Below are positions 19,001 through 29,151 of a DNA stretch of 64,000 nt, piece by piece (the stretch's first letter is position 1; each line of letters opens with the position of its first letter). The notes beneath the pieces are model-generated. The model was given only the letters and a program-made list of their open reading frames with translations. It searched no databases and was not told the DNA's origin. The stretch comes from Halomonas sp. YLGW01 (lineage in GTDB: Bacteria; Pseudomonadota; Gammaproteobacteria; Pseudomonadales; Halomonadaceae): the NCBI RefSeq assembly GCF_014840935.1, contig NZ_CP062005.1, positions 2,852,001-2,916,000 of the forward strand, given 5' to 3'. The position numbers and the translations under genes were made by a program.

Positions 19001-20002
19001 ATCGACAACTCGCTGCAGTCCGCCGAGGAGCTGCTCAGCACCCTGCTCGACATATCCAAGCTGGATGCCGGCGCCCTGACCCCGCGGCGCAGCCACTTCG
19101 CGCTGGCCGAGATCTTCCGTCCGCTGCGCGCCGAGTTCGAGGTCATGGCCGAGGAACGCGGCCTCGACCTGGTGGTGGTCACCACCGGCCAGTGGGTCGA
19201 CAGCGATGCCCAGATGCTCAGGCGCATCGTGCAGAACTTCCTGTCCAACGCCATCCGCTATACCCAGCAGGGCCGGGTGCTGCTGGGCTGTCGCCGACGC
19301 GGCGAGCAGCTGACGATCGAGGTCTGGGATACCGGTCCCGGCATCCCCGAGGCCAAGCAGGCCGAGATCTTCCAGGAGTTCCGCCGCCTCGATCAGGCCT
19401 CGCGCCACAAGGAAAGCGAGAAGGGGCTAGGCCTCGGGCTATCGATCGCCGACCGCATGAGTCGGGTGCTCGATCACCCGATCCGGGTGCGCTCCTGGGA
19501 AGGCGTCGGCACCGTGTTCTCGGTGGCCGTGCCGACGGTGGCCGCCCAGCAGCAAAGCGTCGAGGAGAAGGAGGCCACGCCACGGCGCGCCGGCAACAAG
19601 CTGGCCGGCACCCGCATCGTCTGCATCGACAACGAGACCCTGATCCTCGAGGGCATGAAGGCCATGCTCACCGGCTGGGGCTGCGAGGTCTTCACCGCGA
19701 CCTCGATCGGCGGCGCCAAGTCGATCCTGCGCCACCTGGAAAGCGACCCGGACGCCATCCTGGCCGATTATCACCTGGACAACGAGGTCACCGGCCTGAT
19801 GGCCCTGGAGGCCCTGGCCGAGCGATGCGAGGGGCCGGTACCCGGCATCGTGATCACCGCCGATCGTACCGAGGAAGTCGCCGAGGAGATCAAGCGTGCC
19901 GGCTACCAGCTGCTATTGAAACCGGTACGTCCCGCCGCCCTGCGCGCGCTGCTGACCCGCACCCTGCAGGCCAACCGCGCCACCAGCCGCCACGAGAGCT
20001 GA
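16046..20002 (+). CDS. crbS: Hybrid sensor histidine kinase CrbS/MxtR with N-terminal symporter domain
   Basis: A 1318-residue sensor. In order it has an SSS/SLC5-like transporter domain of about 13 helices (1-560), a linker, and two PAS domains (about 650-910; NQGISVVDQNLRLVVWNQRYLELF and PALIAYFDKECRYLFTNRAYEQVFG). A coiled coil follows, then HisKA with phospho-acceptor H954 (AASHDLLQPLNAARLF), HATPase (NFLSNAIRYT, WDTGPGIPEA, GLGLGLSIADRM) and a C-terminal receiver with D1241 (AILADYHLD). I start it at 16046 (MFQGWLL) because of GGGAG 8 nt upstream; the open frame from 15959 is not family-like. In Vibrio and Pseudomonas CrbS/MxtR with CrbR/ErdR activates acs. It converges with crbR across a shared terminator. 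Confidence 0.92.
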   Translation: MFQGWLLIAISLLYIVVLFAIAWRGDRHAKQHGPSQRRPVIYSLALAIYCTSWTFYGAVGEAATSGWSFASIFVGPILTFLLFWPVLAKMIRVAKHQNVTSIADFIASRYGKTQSLAAFASLVALIGTLPYIALQLKAVAAAFQVLTDSTDMTRAPLFADTAFYVAAVMALFAILFGTRHTDATEHHEGLIQAIAFESLVKLAAFLLLGAYVTWGLFDGLGDLFARADVQLELQRQLAEQDFGNSFWAQTLLAMLAVFCLPRQFHVAVVENTHRDDARRARWLFPLYLVAFGLFVLPLAAAGLTLFSGTGVEPDTYVLAIPMAAGNVPLTLLTFIGGFSAATGMVIVATVAISIMISNEIVIPLLFRLRWFDTKARDYGRLVLRARRITIVMILGLAYGFYQLTAEFSTLASTGMLSFAAAAQFAPALIGGLYWKRGNRLGVIAGMNIGFAIWAYTLLTPALIQAGVLPGDWLAGGPLGIGWLSPTDLFGLNVGDHFTHGVMLSLGLNLFGYIFVSQMTPQRVVERIQASLFVDSVETRQTPVNRPWAGATTVGDLKVLCERFLGADQVERAFDDYGRRNGKSLENTQRASIDIIQFTERFLASVLGASSARIVVNSALQGRGIGISDVISIVDEASQVLEFNRALLQATIENINQGISVVDQNLRLVVWNQRYLELFRFPDHLIRVGAPFDKVLRYNAHNGEYGPGDPEEHVDLLVDNIREGQPHRYVRYRQDSTVLEVQGMPMPGGGFVYTYQDITRQKRTEEALIRSENNIRIYTDNVPALIAYFDKECRYLFTNRAYEQVFGIDRNAVIGERFEDVMPRHLSNEGLPWMRRALAGERVSFEISQRDDESGTRYLLVTFTPHFGDSGTILGFFALYQDITERRLAEIALKETNENLEERVRERTQALSEANAALRQENRVRAEAEQALRQAKQVAEDANASKTRFLAAASHDLLQPLNAARLFTSALAQQDDAEDLTRTIGHIDNSLQSAEELLSTLLDISKLDAGALTPRRSHFALAEIFRPLRAEFEVMAEERGLDLVVVTTGQWVDSDAQMLRRIVQNFLSNAIRYTQQGRVLLGCRRRGEQLTIEVWDTGPGIPEAKQAEIFQEFRRLDQASRHKESEKGLGLGLSIADRMSRVLDHPIRVRSWEGVGTVFSVAVPTVAAQQQSVEEKEATPRRAGNKLAGTRIVCIDNETLILEGMKAMLTGWGCEVFTATSIGGAKSILRHLESDPDAILADYHLDNEVTGLMALEALAERCEGPVPGIVITADRTEEVAEEIKRAGYQLLLKPVRPAALRALLTRTLQANRATSRHES

Positions 20003-20029
20003 CCGGCGCCTCCTTGCTTGCGCCCGAAA

Positions 20030-20062
20030 ACGAAAGAGCCCGCCATCGGCGGGCTCTTTCAT
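20030..20062. terminator. Bidirectional terminator between crbS and crbR
   Basis: GAAAGAGCCCGCC (20032-20044), loop ATC, GGCGGGCTCTTTC (20048-20060), a 13-bp stem. It sits between the two convergent genes. Confidence 0.85.
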
Positions 20063-20094
20063 ATGTGGGGCATCGTCGGAGGGGCGTCAGACGA

Positions 20095-20757
20095 TCAGGA
20101 CTCGACCTTGGGCGGCTCGACCTCGAGTTTCTGGGCGGCGATCACCGCCTGGGTGCGGGAATGCACGCCCAGCTTGCGCAGGATCGCGGTGACGTGTGCC
20201 TTGATGGTCGCCTCGGAAACGTTCAGCTCATAAGCGATCTGCTTGTTGAGCAGCCCCTCGGTGAGCATGTTGAGGACCCGGAACTGCTGCGGCGTCAGAG
20301 AAGCGATGGCCTCGGCGAAGCGCGACTCCTCCTCGTTGGCCTCGCCGAGGACATCGGCCATCTCGGCGGGCAGCCAGACCTCTCCCTCGAGGATCTCACC
20401 CACCGCCTCGGCGATCAGTGACAGCGACGACGACTTGGGGATGAAGCCCGAGGCGCCATAATCGATGGCCCGGCGCACCACGTAGGGCTCGTCGCTGCCG
20501 GAGACCACCGCCACCGGCACGTCGGGGTTCTGGCCTCGCAGCTGAATCAGGCCGGAGAAACCATGAGCCCCCGGCATGTGCAGATCCAGGAGGATCAGGT
20601 CGGCATCCGGGTGGCGAGTCACCACCTCGGTGGTGGCCTCCATGGTATCGGCTTCCACGATCTCGGCCTGAGACGCCAGCTGTCTCAGCGCCTGGGTGAG
20701 GGCAGCGCGGAACAGCGGATGGTCATCGGCGACGATGAATTTCTGGGCATAGGCCAT
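20095..20757 (-). CDS. crbR: LuxR/NarL-family response regulator CrbR/ErdR
   Basis: A 220-residue DNA-binding response regulator. The receiver has acidic residues D11 and D12 and phospho-acceptor D58 (LILLDLHMPG). The C-terminal LuxR-type HTH is LTPQQFRVLNMLTEGLLNKQIAYEL followed by VSEATIKAHVTAILRKLGV. The start at 20757 (MAYAQKF) is fixed by GGAGG just upstream; the frame runs back to 20796 without a ribosome site. CrbR/ErdR is the partner of CrbS and activates acs in Vibrio and Pseudomonas. It probably binds the ACCAANGTCT sites upstream of acs and the symporter operon (inference). It has its own transcript, separated from acs by a terminator. Confidence 0.9.
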   Translation of the reverse strand: MAYAQKFIVADDHPLFRAALTQALRQLASQAEIVEADTMEATTEVVTRHPDADLILLDLHMPGAHGFSGLIQLRGQNPDVPVAVVSGSDEPYVVRRAIDYGASGFIPKSSSLSLIAEAVGEILEGEVWLPAEMADVLGEANEEESRFAEAIASLTPQQFRVLNMLTEGLLNKQIAYELNVSEATIKAHVTAILRKLGVHSRTQAVIAAQKLEVEPPKVES

Positions 20758-20899
20758 TGAGATTCCTCCGGATCCTCTTGTCAGCGACCGACGCACCGAG
20801 TGACGCGGGTGAGCTCGCCGTTGTATTACGGCATGTTACCCCATGGTAGCGGGGATTCCCAAGCCTAGCGGGTAATTGTCGACACTCAGCGGAAAAGAC

Positions 20900-20925
20900 A
20901 CAAAAAACCGGCCGCAAGGGCCGGT
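20900..20925 (-). terminator. Terminator downstream of acs
   Basis: On the minus strand ACCGGCC (20925-20919), loop CTTGC, GGCCGGT, then TTTTTTG (20906-20900). It is placed to stop acs before crbR. The stretch 20926-21064, which includes part of the acs 3' untranslated region, shows nothing else. Confidence 0.85.
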
Positions 20926-21064
20926 AGAAGACGGGAAGGAGCGCCGGGCTGGCGTGCCCCCTGGCCCCCGCAGTCGCGGCGGGTGACGCCCTCTCGGGCG
21001 CTGCCCTGCCGGCTGCCGGCGTCGGATCGGCGCTCCTTCCCTGGTACAGCAAAGGCGCGATGGC

Positions 21065-23011
<1,947 letters not shown>

Positions 23012-23098
23012 GGAGGAACCTCGTCCAGAAGAGTGCCAGAAATGGGGTGTCGCCGGCCGCGGTTGACCTCTCGCCGCCGACCCGGAAAACCATTCCAG

Positions 23099-23215
23099 CA
23101 TATACCCGGGCCAGCAGCTGCGCCTTTTAGACATTGGTAGACACTCAATCCTATTGCATAACAATGGCTTACTGGCTTTTTCCGGACACCTCCGTGGCTT
23201 GATAGACCAAGGTCT
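23099..23215 (-). promoter_or_regulatory. acs control region with two ACCAANGTCT-type sites
   Basis: On the minus strand CTACCAATGTCT occupies 23140-23129, and a -10-like TATATG (23104-23099) begins 24 nt after it. A second, near-palindromic site AGACCAAGGTCT lies at 23204-23215, inside the 3' end of sprT, 75 bp from the first. Its core is identical to the symporter site at 12926-12935. Matching motif and geometry at both loci argue for a shared activator, most simply CrbR. Confidence 0.6.
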
Positions 23216-23744
23216 GGGCACATTGTCGACAGCGATATGCCTGACCACGCACCGCCCGGCGGTGCCGGCGCACGCTGAAGAAGTGCTCCTGACAGCCACA
23301 GGCATAGCGATAGGGCGCCGGGCTCACCCGGGCCACATCGAAGCGGTGCGTGGTGCTGGGCTCAAGCCCGAACAGCTGGCGCATCACCGTCTGCCACTCG
23401 CGGCCGTGGGGGCGCAGGCGAGGCCCCTCGTCCAGGTGCCAGACCAGCCAGTGCGCCATCTCGTGGGGCACCACCTCGACGAGGAAGGCCTGGCGGTTCT
23501 CGGCGTAGAGCTGGGCATTGAAGCGCAGACCACCGCGGCCGAAATGCGCCTGCCCGGCGCTCTTGCCGCGCAAGTCGAGCCACACCTGCGGCCGAGGCAG
23601 CGCGGGATGGACCTCCTGGCACAGTCGCCAGGCGGCCTCGACCCGCTGGTGCAGGCAAGCCTCGAGGGCGGCGGCATCCAGCGCCTCGAGCGCGTCGGGG
23701 GCCGGGGTCGGAAGAGCGGGGACAGGGAAGGCTGGCGTGGTCAT
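23169..23744 (-). CDS. sprT: SprT-family zinc metalloprotease-like protein
   Basis: A 191-residue SprT-like protein with the zinc-binding HExxH ([11 protein letters not shown]) and a C-terminal zinc-ribbon-like set of cysteines (YACGCQEH and [13 protein letters not shown]). E. coli SprT is about 165 residues, and the N-terminus here is somewhat longer and Pro/Ala-rich. SprT is related to the SPRTN/Wss1 DNA-protein crosslink proteases, but the bacterial role is not established. The end of the gene contains one of the acs motif copies, so its 3' sequence may be under regulatory constraint. It is tandem with acs on the minus strand. Confidence 0.88.
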   Translation of the reverse strand: MTTPAFPVPALPTPAPDALEALDAAALEACLHQRVEAAWRLCQEVHPALPRPQVWLDLRGKSAGQAHFGRGGLRFNAQLYAENRQAFLVEVVPHEMAHWLVWHLDEGPRLRPHGREWQTVMRQLFGLEPSTTHRFDVARVSPAPYRYACGCQEHFFSVRRHRRAVRGQAYRCRQCAQTLVYQATEVSGKSQ

Positions 23745-23825
23745 GGGATGCTAGAATGGCGCGCCATGGCAGGCGCGTAAAGCGCCCCTTCCTTCTCCCT
23801 GGCGAGACCGACGACGAGATTCCCG

Positions 23826-24485
23826 ATGTCCGAGACCCCCGTTCCCACGCCCCTGATCGATGACGAGGCCCTCGACCGCCTCGATGACTTCCTCGACTCC
23901 GAGCGCGTCGATGCCGACGCCCTGGACGTGATTGGCGCCCACGGTTTCCTAGTGGCACTGGCCGTCTCCCCCCGCGAGACACCGGCCACCACTTGGGTCG
24001 GCGAACTATTCCACGGCGAGCCGGACTTTGCGGACAGCGCCGAGCGCGACGAGATCCTCGGACTCCTCGAGACCCTAAAGGCCAACGCCATCTCGACCAT
24101 GGAGCAGGGCGGGCTGCCGGAGCTGCCCTTCGACCTGGAGCTGGGTGGCATCGCCCCGGCGGAAACGCCGATCGGAGATTGGTGCGCGGCCTTCATGGAA
24201 GCGGTGTTCCTCGACGAGACCGCCTGGTTCGAGGGCGACGAAGAGAGCGCCGCGACCCTGCTGCTGCCCTTCATGGCGCTGTCGGGGCTGTTTGACGACG
24301 AGCCGGACATGGCGGAGCTTGCTGGCGACGAGGCGCGTCTCGAGTCGCTGGTGCGCCAGCTTCCCGAGCTGGTGCTGGATCTCTACCTCAACTACCGGGT
24401 CCCGCCGGAGGCGCCCAAGCCGATGCCACGCAAGAAGAAGCCGGCCGGTAAGGGTGGAAAGGGCGGCAAGGGGCGGCGCCGCTAG
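23826..24485 (+). CDS. YecA/YgfB family protein (UPF0149)
   Basis: A 219-residue acidic protein of the YecA/YgfB (UPF0149) family. Family features are DVIGAHGFLVALAVSP near the start and GDWCAAFMEAVFLDETAW in the middle. It ends in a very basic, Gly-rich tail (KPMPRKKKPAGKGGKGGKGRRR), in sharp contrast to the acidic body. It lacks the SEC-C zinc motif of some YecA proteins. Function is unknown in this clade. A -10-like TAGAAT lies at 23752-23757. It is divergent from sprT and convergent with the phospholipase D gene. Confidence 0.82.
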   Translation: MSETPVPTPLIDDEALDRLDDFLDSERVDADALDVIGAHGFLVALAVSPRETPATTWVGELFHGEPDFADSAERDEILGLLETLKANAISTMEQGGLPELPFDLELGGIAPAETPIGDWCAAFMEAVFLDETAWFEGDEESAATLLLPFMALSGLFDDEPDMAELAGDEARLESLVRQLPELVLDLYLNYRVPPEAPKPMPRKKKPAGKGGKGGKGRRR

Positions 24486-24504
24486 CAGCAGGCGAACCCG
24501 AGAC

Positions 24505-25626
24505 TCAGCGCAGCCGGGTCAGCAGCGCATCCAGGCTGCCCCACAGCCACTCCCGCAGCCGCTGCCACCGGGAGCGGCTGGCCCAGCGCGTCGGGTCGAC
24601 TTCCCGGCTAGCCAGGAAGTTACGCTCGAACAGCGCGCTCACCTCGGCGGCGAAGCGGGCGTCGTGCACCTCCTGATTGGCCTCCAGGTTCCACTGCAGG
24701 TTCCAGTGATCGAAGTTGCAGGAACCGATCGCACTCCAGTCGTCGGCCAGCGAGAACTTGGCGTGGATGAAGCTCGGCTGGAACTCGAAGATGCGCACGC
24801 CGGCGCGCAGCATCCGACCATAGAAACGCTGGCCGGCATAGCGGATGCCGGGGTGATCATGGTCTGGCCCCGGCAGCAGCAGGCGTACGTCGACGCCGCG
24901 GCGGGCGGCCCGCACCAGGCGGTTGCGCAGACTCAGCGTGGGCACGAAATAGGGCGTACAGATCCACACCCGCCGCTGCGCCGTATCCAGCTGGGCAAGC
25001 AGCGAGCGACGAATCGCCTGGTAGTGATAGCCCTGCCCCCAGACCACCCGCCCCCGCATGCCTTGATAGCCCTGCTGCTCCATCGGCGCCACCTTGAGCC
25101 CCCGCACCAGGGCCGCTTCGCCCTCGCCGCGGCTCAGCGGCGAATCCCACAGTCTCGAGAAGAGCCGCACCCAGTCGGCGACCACCGGCCCCTCGATGCG
25201 CACCGCCACCTCGAACCAGGCGCCGAGGAAGGCATCTACCGCCCCGAAGCCCCCGGTGAAGGCCAGCTCGCCGTCGATCACCAGGAGCTTGCGGTGATCG
25301 CGGGTCAGGTTGTGGGCCAGCGACCGCCAGGCCAGAGGGTTGAAGAAGCGCATCGCCACCCCGAGCTCGGTTAGGCGTTGCCGGTCGCGCTCCTCGAGGC
25401 CCATGGCGCCGTAGTCGTCGAGCAGCAGCAGCACGGTCACCCCGCGCTTCGAGGCCGCGCCCAGGGCCTCGATCAGGGACTCGGTCAGTCGCCCCGACTC
25501 CATCAGGTAGAGCTCGAGGATCACCGACTCCCGCGCCGCCTCGATGGCCCGAAACATCTCGGGAAGAAACTGCTGCGCCTCAGGAAGCAACGTGAAGCGA
25601 TTGCCCTCGTGCCAGTTCCCTTGCAT
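24505..25626 (-). CDS. Phospholipase D-family cardiolipin synthase (ClsB-like)
   Basis: A 373-residue protein with two HKD motifs: HRKLLVIDGELAFTGG and HAKFSLADDWSAIGSCNFD. This is the arrangement of bacterial cardiolipin synthases that join two phosphatidylglycerols or use PE plus PG. There is no N-terminal membrane helix, unlike ClsA, so it is closest in architecture to ClsB. AAGGAG upstream sets the start at 25626 (MQGNWHEG) rather than at the longer open frame (25680). It is divergent from plsB across 180 nt, so two phospholipid genes share an intergenic region. Confidence 0.88.
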   Translation of the reverse strand: MQGNWHEGNRFTLLPEAQQFLPEMFRAIEAARESVILELYLMESGRLTESLIEALGAASKRGVTVLLLLDDYGAMGLEERDRQRLTELGVAMRFFNPLAWRSLAHNLTRDHRKLLVIDGELAFTGGFGAVDAFLGAWFEVAVRIEGPVVADWVRLFSRLWDSPLSRGEGEAALVRGLKVAPMEQQGYQGMRGRVVWGQGYHYQAIRRSLLAQLDTAQRRVWICTPYFVPTLSLRNRLVRAARRGVDVRLLLPGPDHDHPGIRYAGQRFYGRMLRAGVRIFEFQPSFIHAKFSLADDWSAIGSCNFDHWNLQWNLEANQEVHDARFAAEVSALFERNFLASREVDPTRWASRSRWQRLREWLWGSLDALLTRLR

Positions 25627-25750
25627 CCTTATCTCCTTTTCCTGGGCCTTGTCACGCCACGCACTGACGGCGAGTCGCATGTCTTCTTATGTGGCGCCCG
25701 TCGCAGCCTCGGCGCCGAGCCAGTAACCCTGCGTGCCCTGTTTGCCCGAC

Positions 25751-25776
25751 GCGTCCTGCGTCACGGACGCTATACT
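25751..25776 (+). promoter_or_regulatory. plsB promoter region with a 6-bp inverted repeat
   Basis: TATACT (25771-25776) is a -10-like box. Directly before it GCGTCC (25751-25756) and GGACGC (25765-25770) form an inverted repeat that would cover the -35/-10 spacer, the position of a repressor. No good -35 is visible. AGGAGG (25794-25799) precedes the plsB ATG by 7 nt. Confidence 0.4.
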
Positions 25777-25806
25777 GCCCCCACTCATGCTGCAGGAGGC
25801 AAGGGA

Positions 25807-28278
25807 ATGCCCCGGACTTCCGTCCTATCCGGCCTGGTACGCCGCCCCCTGCGGGCCCTGATTCGCGCCTGGGTGCGGGTGCGCCTCACCGAGCCCTCCC
25901 CCGCCTCGCTTGTGCTGTCCTCGACGGCGACCACGGTCTATGTGCTGCCGCACCCGGCGCTCTCGGATCGCCTGCTGCTCGAGAGCCTGTGCGCATCCCG
26001 GGGGCTGCCCGAGGCGGCGCGCTCCCCGGACGCCCCCGCCCTTAGGCGCATCATTGCCCTGCCGGGCCGACGCCAGCAGGGGCAGGCGCCTTTCCTCGAT
26101 AGCCTCGCCTGGCTGCACGCTCACCCACAGCAGGATATCGAGTTGCTGCCGGTCAGTGTCTTCTGGGGACGCGCGCCGGGCAAGCGCTTCGGAGTCTGGT
26201 CGCTGCTCACCGCCGACGACTGGAAGCTGACCGGACGCCTCCGGCGGGCCCTGGCGGTGCTGGTGCACGGGCGCAGCGTCGAGGTGCACTTCGGAGCGCC
26301 GCTGTCGCTGCGTGCCCTGCTCGATACGCGTCCCGACGCCCTCACCAACCGCAAGGTGGCCAGACTGCTGCGGGTGCACTTCAGGCGCCAGCGTATCCGG
26401 GTGCTGGGCCCCGACCTCTCTCACCGGCGCACCCTGATCGACGGGGTGGTGGCGAGCCCCGCGGTACGCCAGGCTATCAGCGAGACGGCTCGCGCCGAAG
26501 GCCGGCCGCCGGTCCGGGTGAAGGCCCGGGCCCGCCGCTACGGTCACGAGATCGCCTCCAACATGTCCTACCCGGTGCTGAGGCTGCTCGACGGCCTGCT
26601 CGAACGGCTATGGACGCGGCTCTACGACGGCGTCGATGTCCACGGCCTGGACGCGGTCAAGGCCCTGGCCGGCGACCATACCCTGGTCTATGTACCCTGC
26701 CACCGCAGCCATATCGACTACCTGCTGCTGTCCTACGTCCTCTTTCACGAGGGGCTGATGCCTCCTCATATCGCCGCGGGCCGCAACCTCGACATGCCCC
26801 TGATCGGCCCCCTGCTGCGCCGCGGCGGCGCCTTCTTCCTGCGCCGCAGCTTCAAGGGCAACCGCCTGTACCGGGCGGTCTTCCACGAATACCTGGATCG
26901 GCTGCTGTCACGCGGTCATTCGCTCGAGTACTTCATCGAGGGGGGCCGCTCGCGCAGCGGCAGGCTACTCGCCCCGCGCCCCGGCATGCTGGCGATGACG
27001 CTGCGCTCCCATGCCCTGGGGGTCACGCACCGCGGCCAGCCGGGGCGACTGGCCTTCATTCCCGTGGCCATCGGCTACGAGCGCATCCTCGAGAGCGACA
27101 GCTACCAGGCGGAGCTCGCCGGCAAGCCCAAGCGCCGGGAGACGCCGCTTGGCCTGCTTGGGGTGCTCACCCGGCTGCGCCAACCCTTCGGTCGGGTCAG
27201 CGTGACCATCGGCACGCCACTACCGCTGAGCCCCTTCCTGGATGCCGAGACCCCCGAATGGCGCCAGTCCGACGACGAGCGCTGGCAGCAGCGGGCGGTA
27301 CCGAAACTCGGCGAGGCGCTGTCGCAACGCATCAACGCCGCGGTGCCGCTCAATGCCGTCAACCTGGTCGCACTGGTGCTGCTGGCCACCTCCCACCGGG
27401 CCATCGAGCGCGAGCTGCTCGAGCGCCAGCTCGGGCTGCTGGTCGATCTGGCCCGTTCGGCCCCGCCGGGCCTGAGCGCGGCCCAGCTTCCCGCCGGCTC
27501 CCCCGGAGAGTGGATCGCCCACGCCGAGGCTCTGGGCTTCATCGAGCGCCGCTCCCAGGCGCTGGGCGAACTGATCCTGGCCAGCCCCTCACAGGCCGGC
27601 CTGTTGAGCTGGTATCGCAACAATGTGCTGCACCACTTCGCCCTAGCCGGTCTGGTGGCCTTCGCCTTTCGCAACAACGCCCGCTTCAGCGAGGAAGAGC
27701 TGCATGCCCTGCTGGCACCGGGATGGCCGGTGCTGGCGCATGAGCTGCATATCGCCCCGACCCGGGACCTGGCCGCCGCCCTGAGTGCCACCCTGGAGCG
27801 GCTGGCCGAGGAGGGACTGCTCGAGCGGGACAGCCCGACAAATGAGGCAGAAGATGCAGGAGAGGGCCCAAGGCGCTGGCGGCGCCCCTCGGCGAGGCTC
27901 GCCACCCGGGAGCAGCTGCATCTATTGGGTCGGCTGGTGCAGCCCTCGCTGGAGCGGGGCTACCTGCTGCTGGCGAGCCTGCTGCGGCTGCCAAGCGCCA
28001 GCCTGACCCGGGAGCAGCTCGCCGAGCAGAGCGGCCGCCTGGCCGAGCGCCTGGCGCTACTGTCGGGGCTAGACGCCCCAGAGTTCTTCGATCGACGGCT
28101 GTTCGAGGGGCTGGTGGAGAGCCTCGAGACCGATGGCTGGGTCTGGCGGGACGACGCGGGAAGGCTCGGTTATGGCCCGGCGCTGACGGCGACCGCCGAG
28201 CATATCCACACCCTGTTCGACCCGACCCTGCGTCATCGACTTCGGCAACTGGCGGCCCCGGCGCCCACCAACGACTAG
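25807..28278 (+). CDS. plsB: Glycerol-3-phosphate 1-O-acyltransferase
   Basis: PlsB acylates the sn-1 position of glycerol-3-phosphate, the first step of phospholipid synthesis, at the inner membrane. The product is 823 residues (E. coli 807). The start at 25807 (MPRTSVLS) is fixed by AGGAGG; the frame is open upstream to 25378 only by chance, across the divergent cls gene. Acyltransferase blocks are the catalytic H299-x4-D304 (HRSHIDYLLLSY), FFLRRSFKGNRLY, the substrate-binding FIEGGRSRSGR, and IPVAIGYERI. A short Glu-rich insertion (about 680-695) is specific to this protein. It converges with rsmJ, and I see no convincing terminator between them. Confidence 0.96.
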   Translation: MPRTSVLSGLVRRPLRALIRAWVRVRLTEPSPASLVLSSTATTVYVLPHPALSDRLLLESLCASRGLPEAARSPDAPALRRIIALPGRRQQGQAPFLDSLAWLHAHPQQDIELLPVSVFWGRAPGKRFGVWSLLTADDWKLTGRLRRALAVLVHGRSVEVHFGAPLSLRALLDTRPDALTNRKVARLLRVHFRRQRIRVLGPDLSHRRTLIDGVVASPAVRQAISETARAEGRPPVRVKARARRYGHEIASNMSYPVLRLLDGLLERLWTRLYDGVDVHGLDAVKALAGDHTLVYVPCHRSHIDYLLLSYVLFHEGLMPPHIAAGRNLDMPLIGPLLRRGGAFFLRRSFKGNRLYRAVFHEYLDRLLSRGHSLEYFIEGGRSRSGRLLAPRPGMLAMTLRSHALGVTHRGQPGRLAFIPVAIGYERILESDSYQAELAGKPKRRETPLGLLGVLTRLRQPFGRVSVTIGTPLPLSPFLDAETPEWRQSDDERWQQRAVPKLGEALSQRINAAVPLNAVNLVALVLLATSHRAIERELLERQLGLLVDLARSAPPGLSAAQLPAGSPGEWIAHAEALGFIERRSQALGELILASPSQAGLLSWYRNNVLHHFALAGLVAFAFRNNARFSEEELHALLAPGWPVLAHELHIAPTRDLAAALSATLERLAEEGLLERDSPTNEAEDAGEGPRRWRRPSARLATREQLHLLGRLVQPSLERGYLLLASLLRLPSASLTREQLAEQSGRLAERLALLSGLDAPEFFDRRLFEGLVESLETDGWVWRDDAGRLGYGPALTATAEHIHTLFDPTLRHRLRQLAAPAPTND

Positions 28279-28326
28279 ACCCGCCGGCCGACGGCGCCTC
28301 GTGCATCAAGGAGAGAGTAAGCGCGC

Positions 28327-29151
28327 CTAGAGATCGCGCAGGGAGCGGTGCACGTAGAGATCGTAGCGGCTGGTCTTGCCTTCGAGGACATGATGCGGGG
28401 TGGGGCCCTCGATAGGCGGGGCCTTGCGTGGGCGCTTGACCACCACCCGATGGCTGGCGACATCCAGGGCGGCCTCGAGCAGCCTCGGCGCATCCGCATC
28501 GTCACCGGCCAGCTCGCGAAAGAGCCGCATCTCCTTCTTCACCAGCGCCGACTTGTCGCGGTGGGGAAACATCGGGTCCAGATGGATCACCTGGGGGGCA
28601 TGGCCGCTGTCGGCGATGGCCTGAGCGAGGCCCCGGCTGGCGTCAACGTGAGCCAGCATGAGCCGTGCGGCGATCGGCGCGGTCTCGTCATCGTCCCGGG
28701 CCCGCATCAGGGCATCCTCGAGCAGGGCGAAGATCGCCGGCACCCGCTCGAGCATCAGCACCTCGGCGCCAAGGCTCGCCAGCACGAAGGCGTCGCGGCC
28801 GAGCCCCGCGGTGGCATCGACGATGCTCGGGAGGGCGGCGCCTATGCCGGCCCCTTTCCCTCCGCCGAGGCCACAGGCCTTGGCGATCAACTGGCCGCGC
28901 CCGCCCCCGAAGCGACGCCGATGAGCGGCCTTGCCGGTCACGAAGTCGGCGGCCAGCGGCTTGCCATACAGCCGCTCGTCACCGGCCAGCACCAGGTGGC
29001 CATCGGCCTGCATGAGGGTCAGCCGAGGTCCCGGAGTATCCACCAGCGGCAGGCCGAGGCGTAGGGCGAGAGCCGCGAGGCCCTCGCCGCAGACCACCAC
29101 CGGCGCGTCGACGATGGCCTGCCCCGCCGGGGCCGAATGCCCCTCGCTCAT
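28327..29151 (-). CDS. rsmJ: 16S rRNA (guanine-1516-N2)-methyltransferase
   Basis: RsmJ methylates G1516 of 16S rRNA using SAM. The 274-residue sequence has the characteristic [35 protein letters not shown], the SAM site [20 protein letters not shown], and the catalytic-loop [20 protein letters not shown]. Its ATG overlaps the tsaB stop (29148-29151), so it is translationally coupled behind tsaB. Confidence 0.94.
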   Translation of the reverse strand: MSEGHSAPAGQAIVDAPVVVCGEGLAALALRLGLPLVDTPGPRLTLMQADGHLVLAGDERLYGKPLAADFVTGKAAHRRRFGGGRGQLIAKACGLGGGKGAGIGAALPSIVDATAGLGRDAFVLASLGAEVLMLERVPAIFALLEDALMRARDDDETAPIAARLMLAHVDASRGLAQAIADSGHAPQVIHLDPMFPHRDKSALVKKEMRLFRELAGDDADAPRLLEAALDVASHRVVVKRPRKAPPIEGPTPHHVLEGKTSRYDLYVHRSLRDL

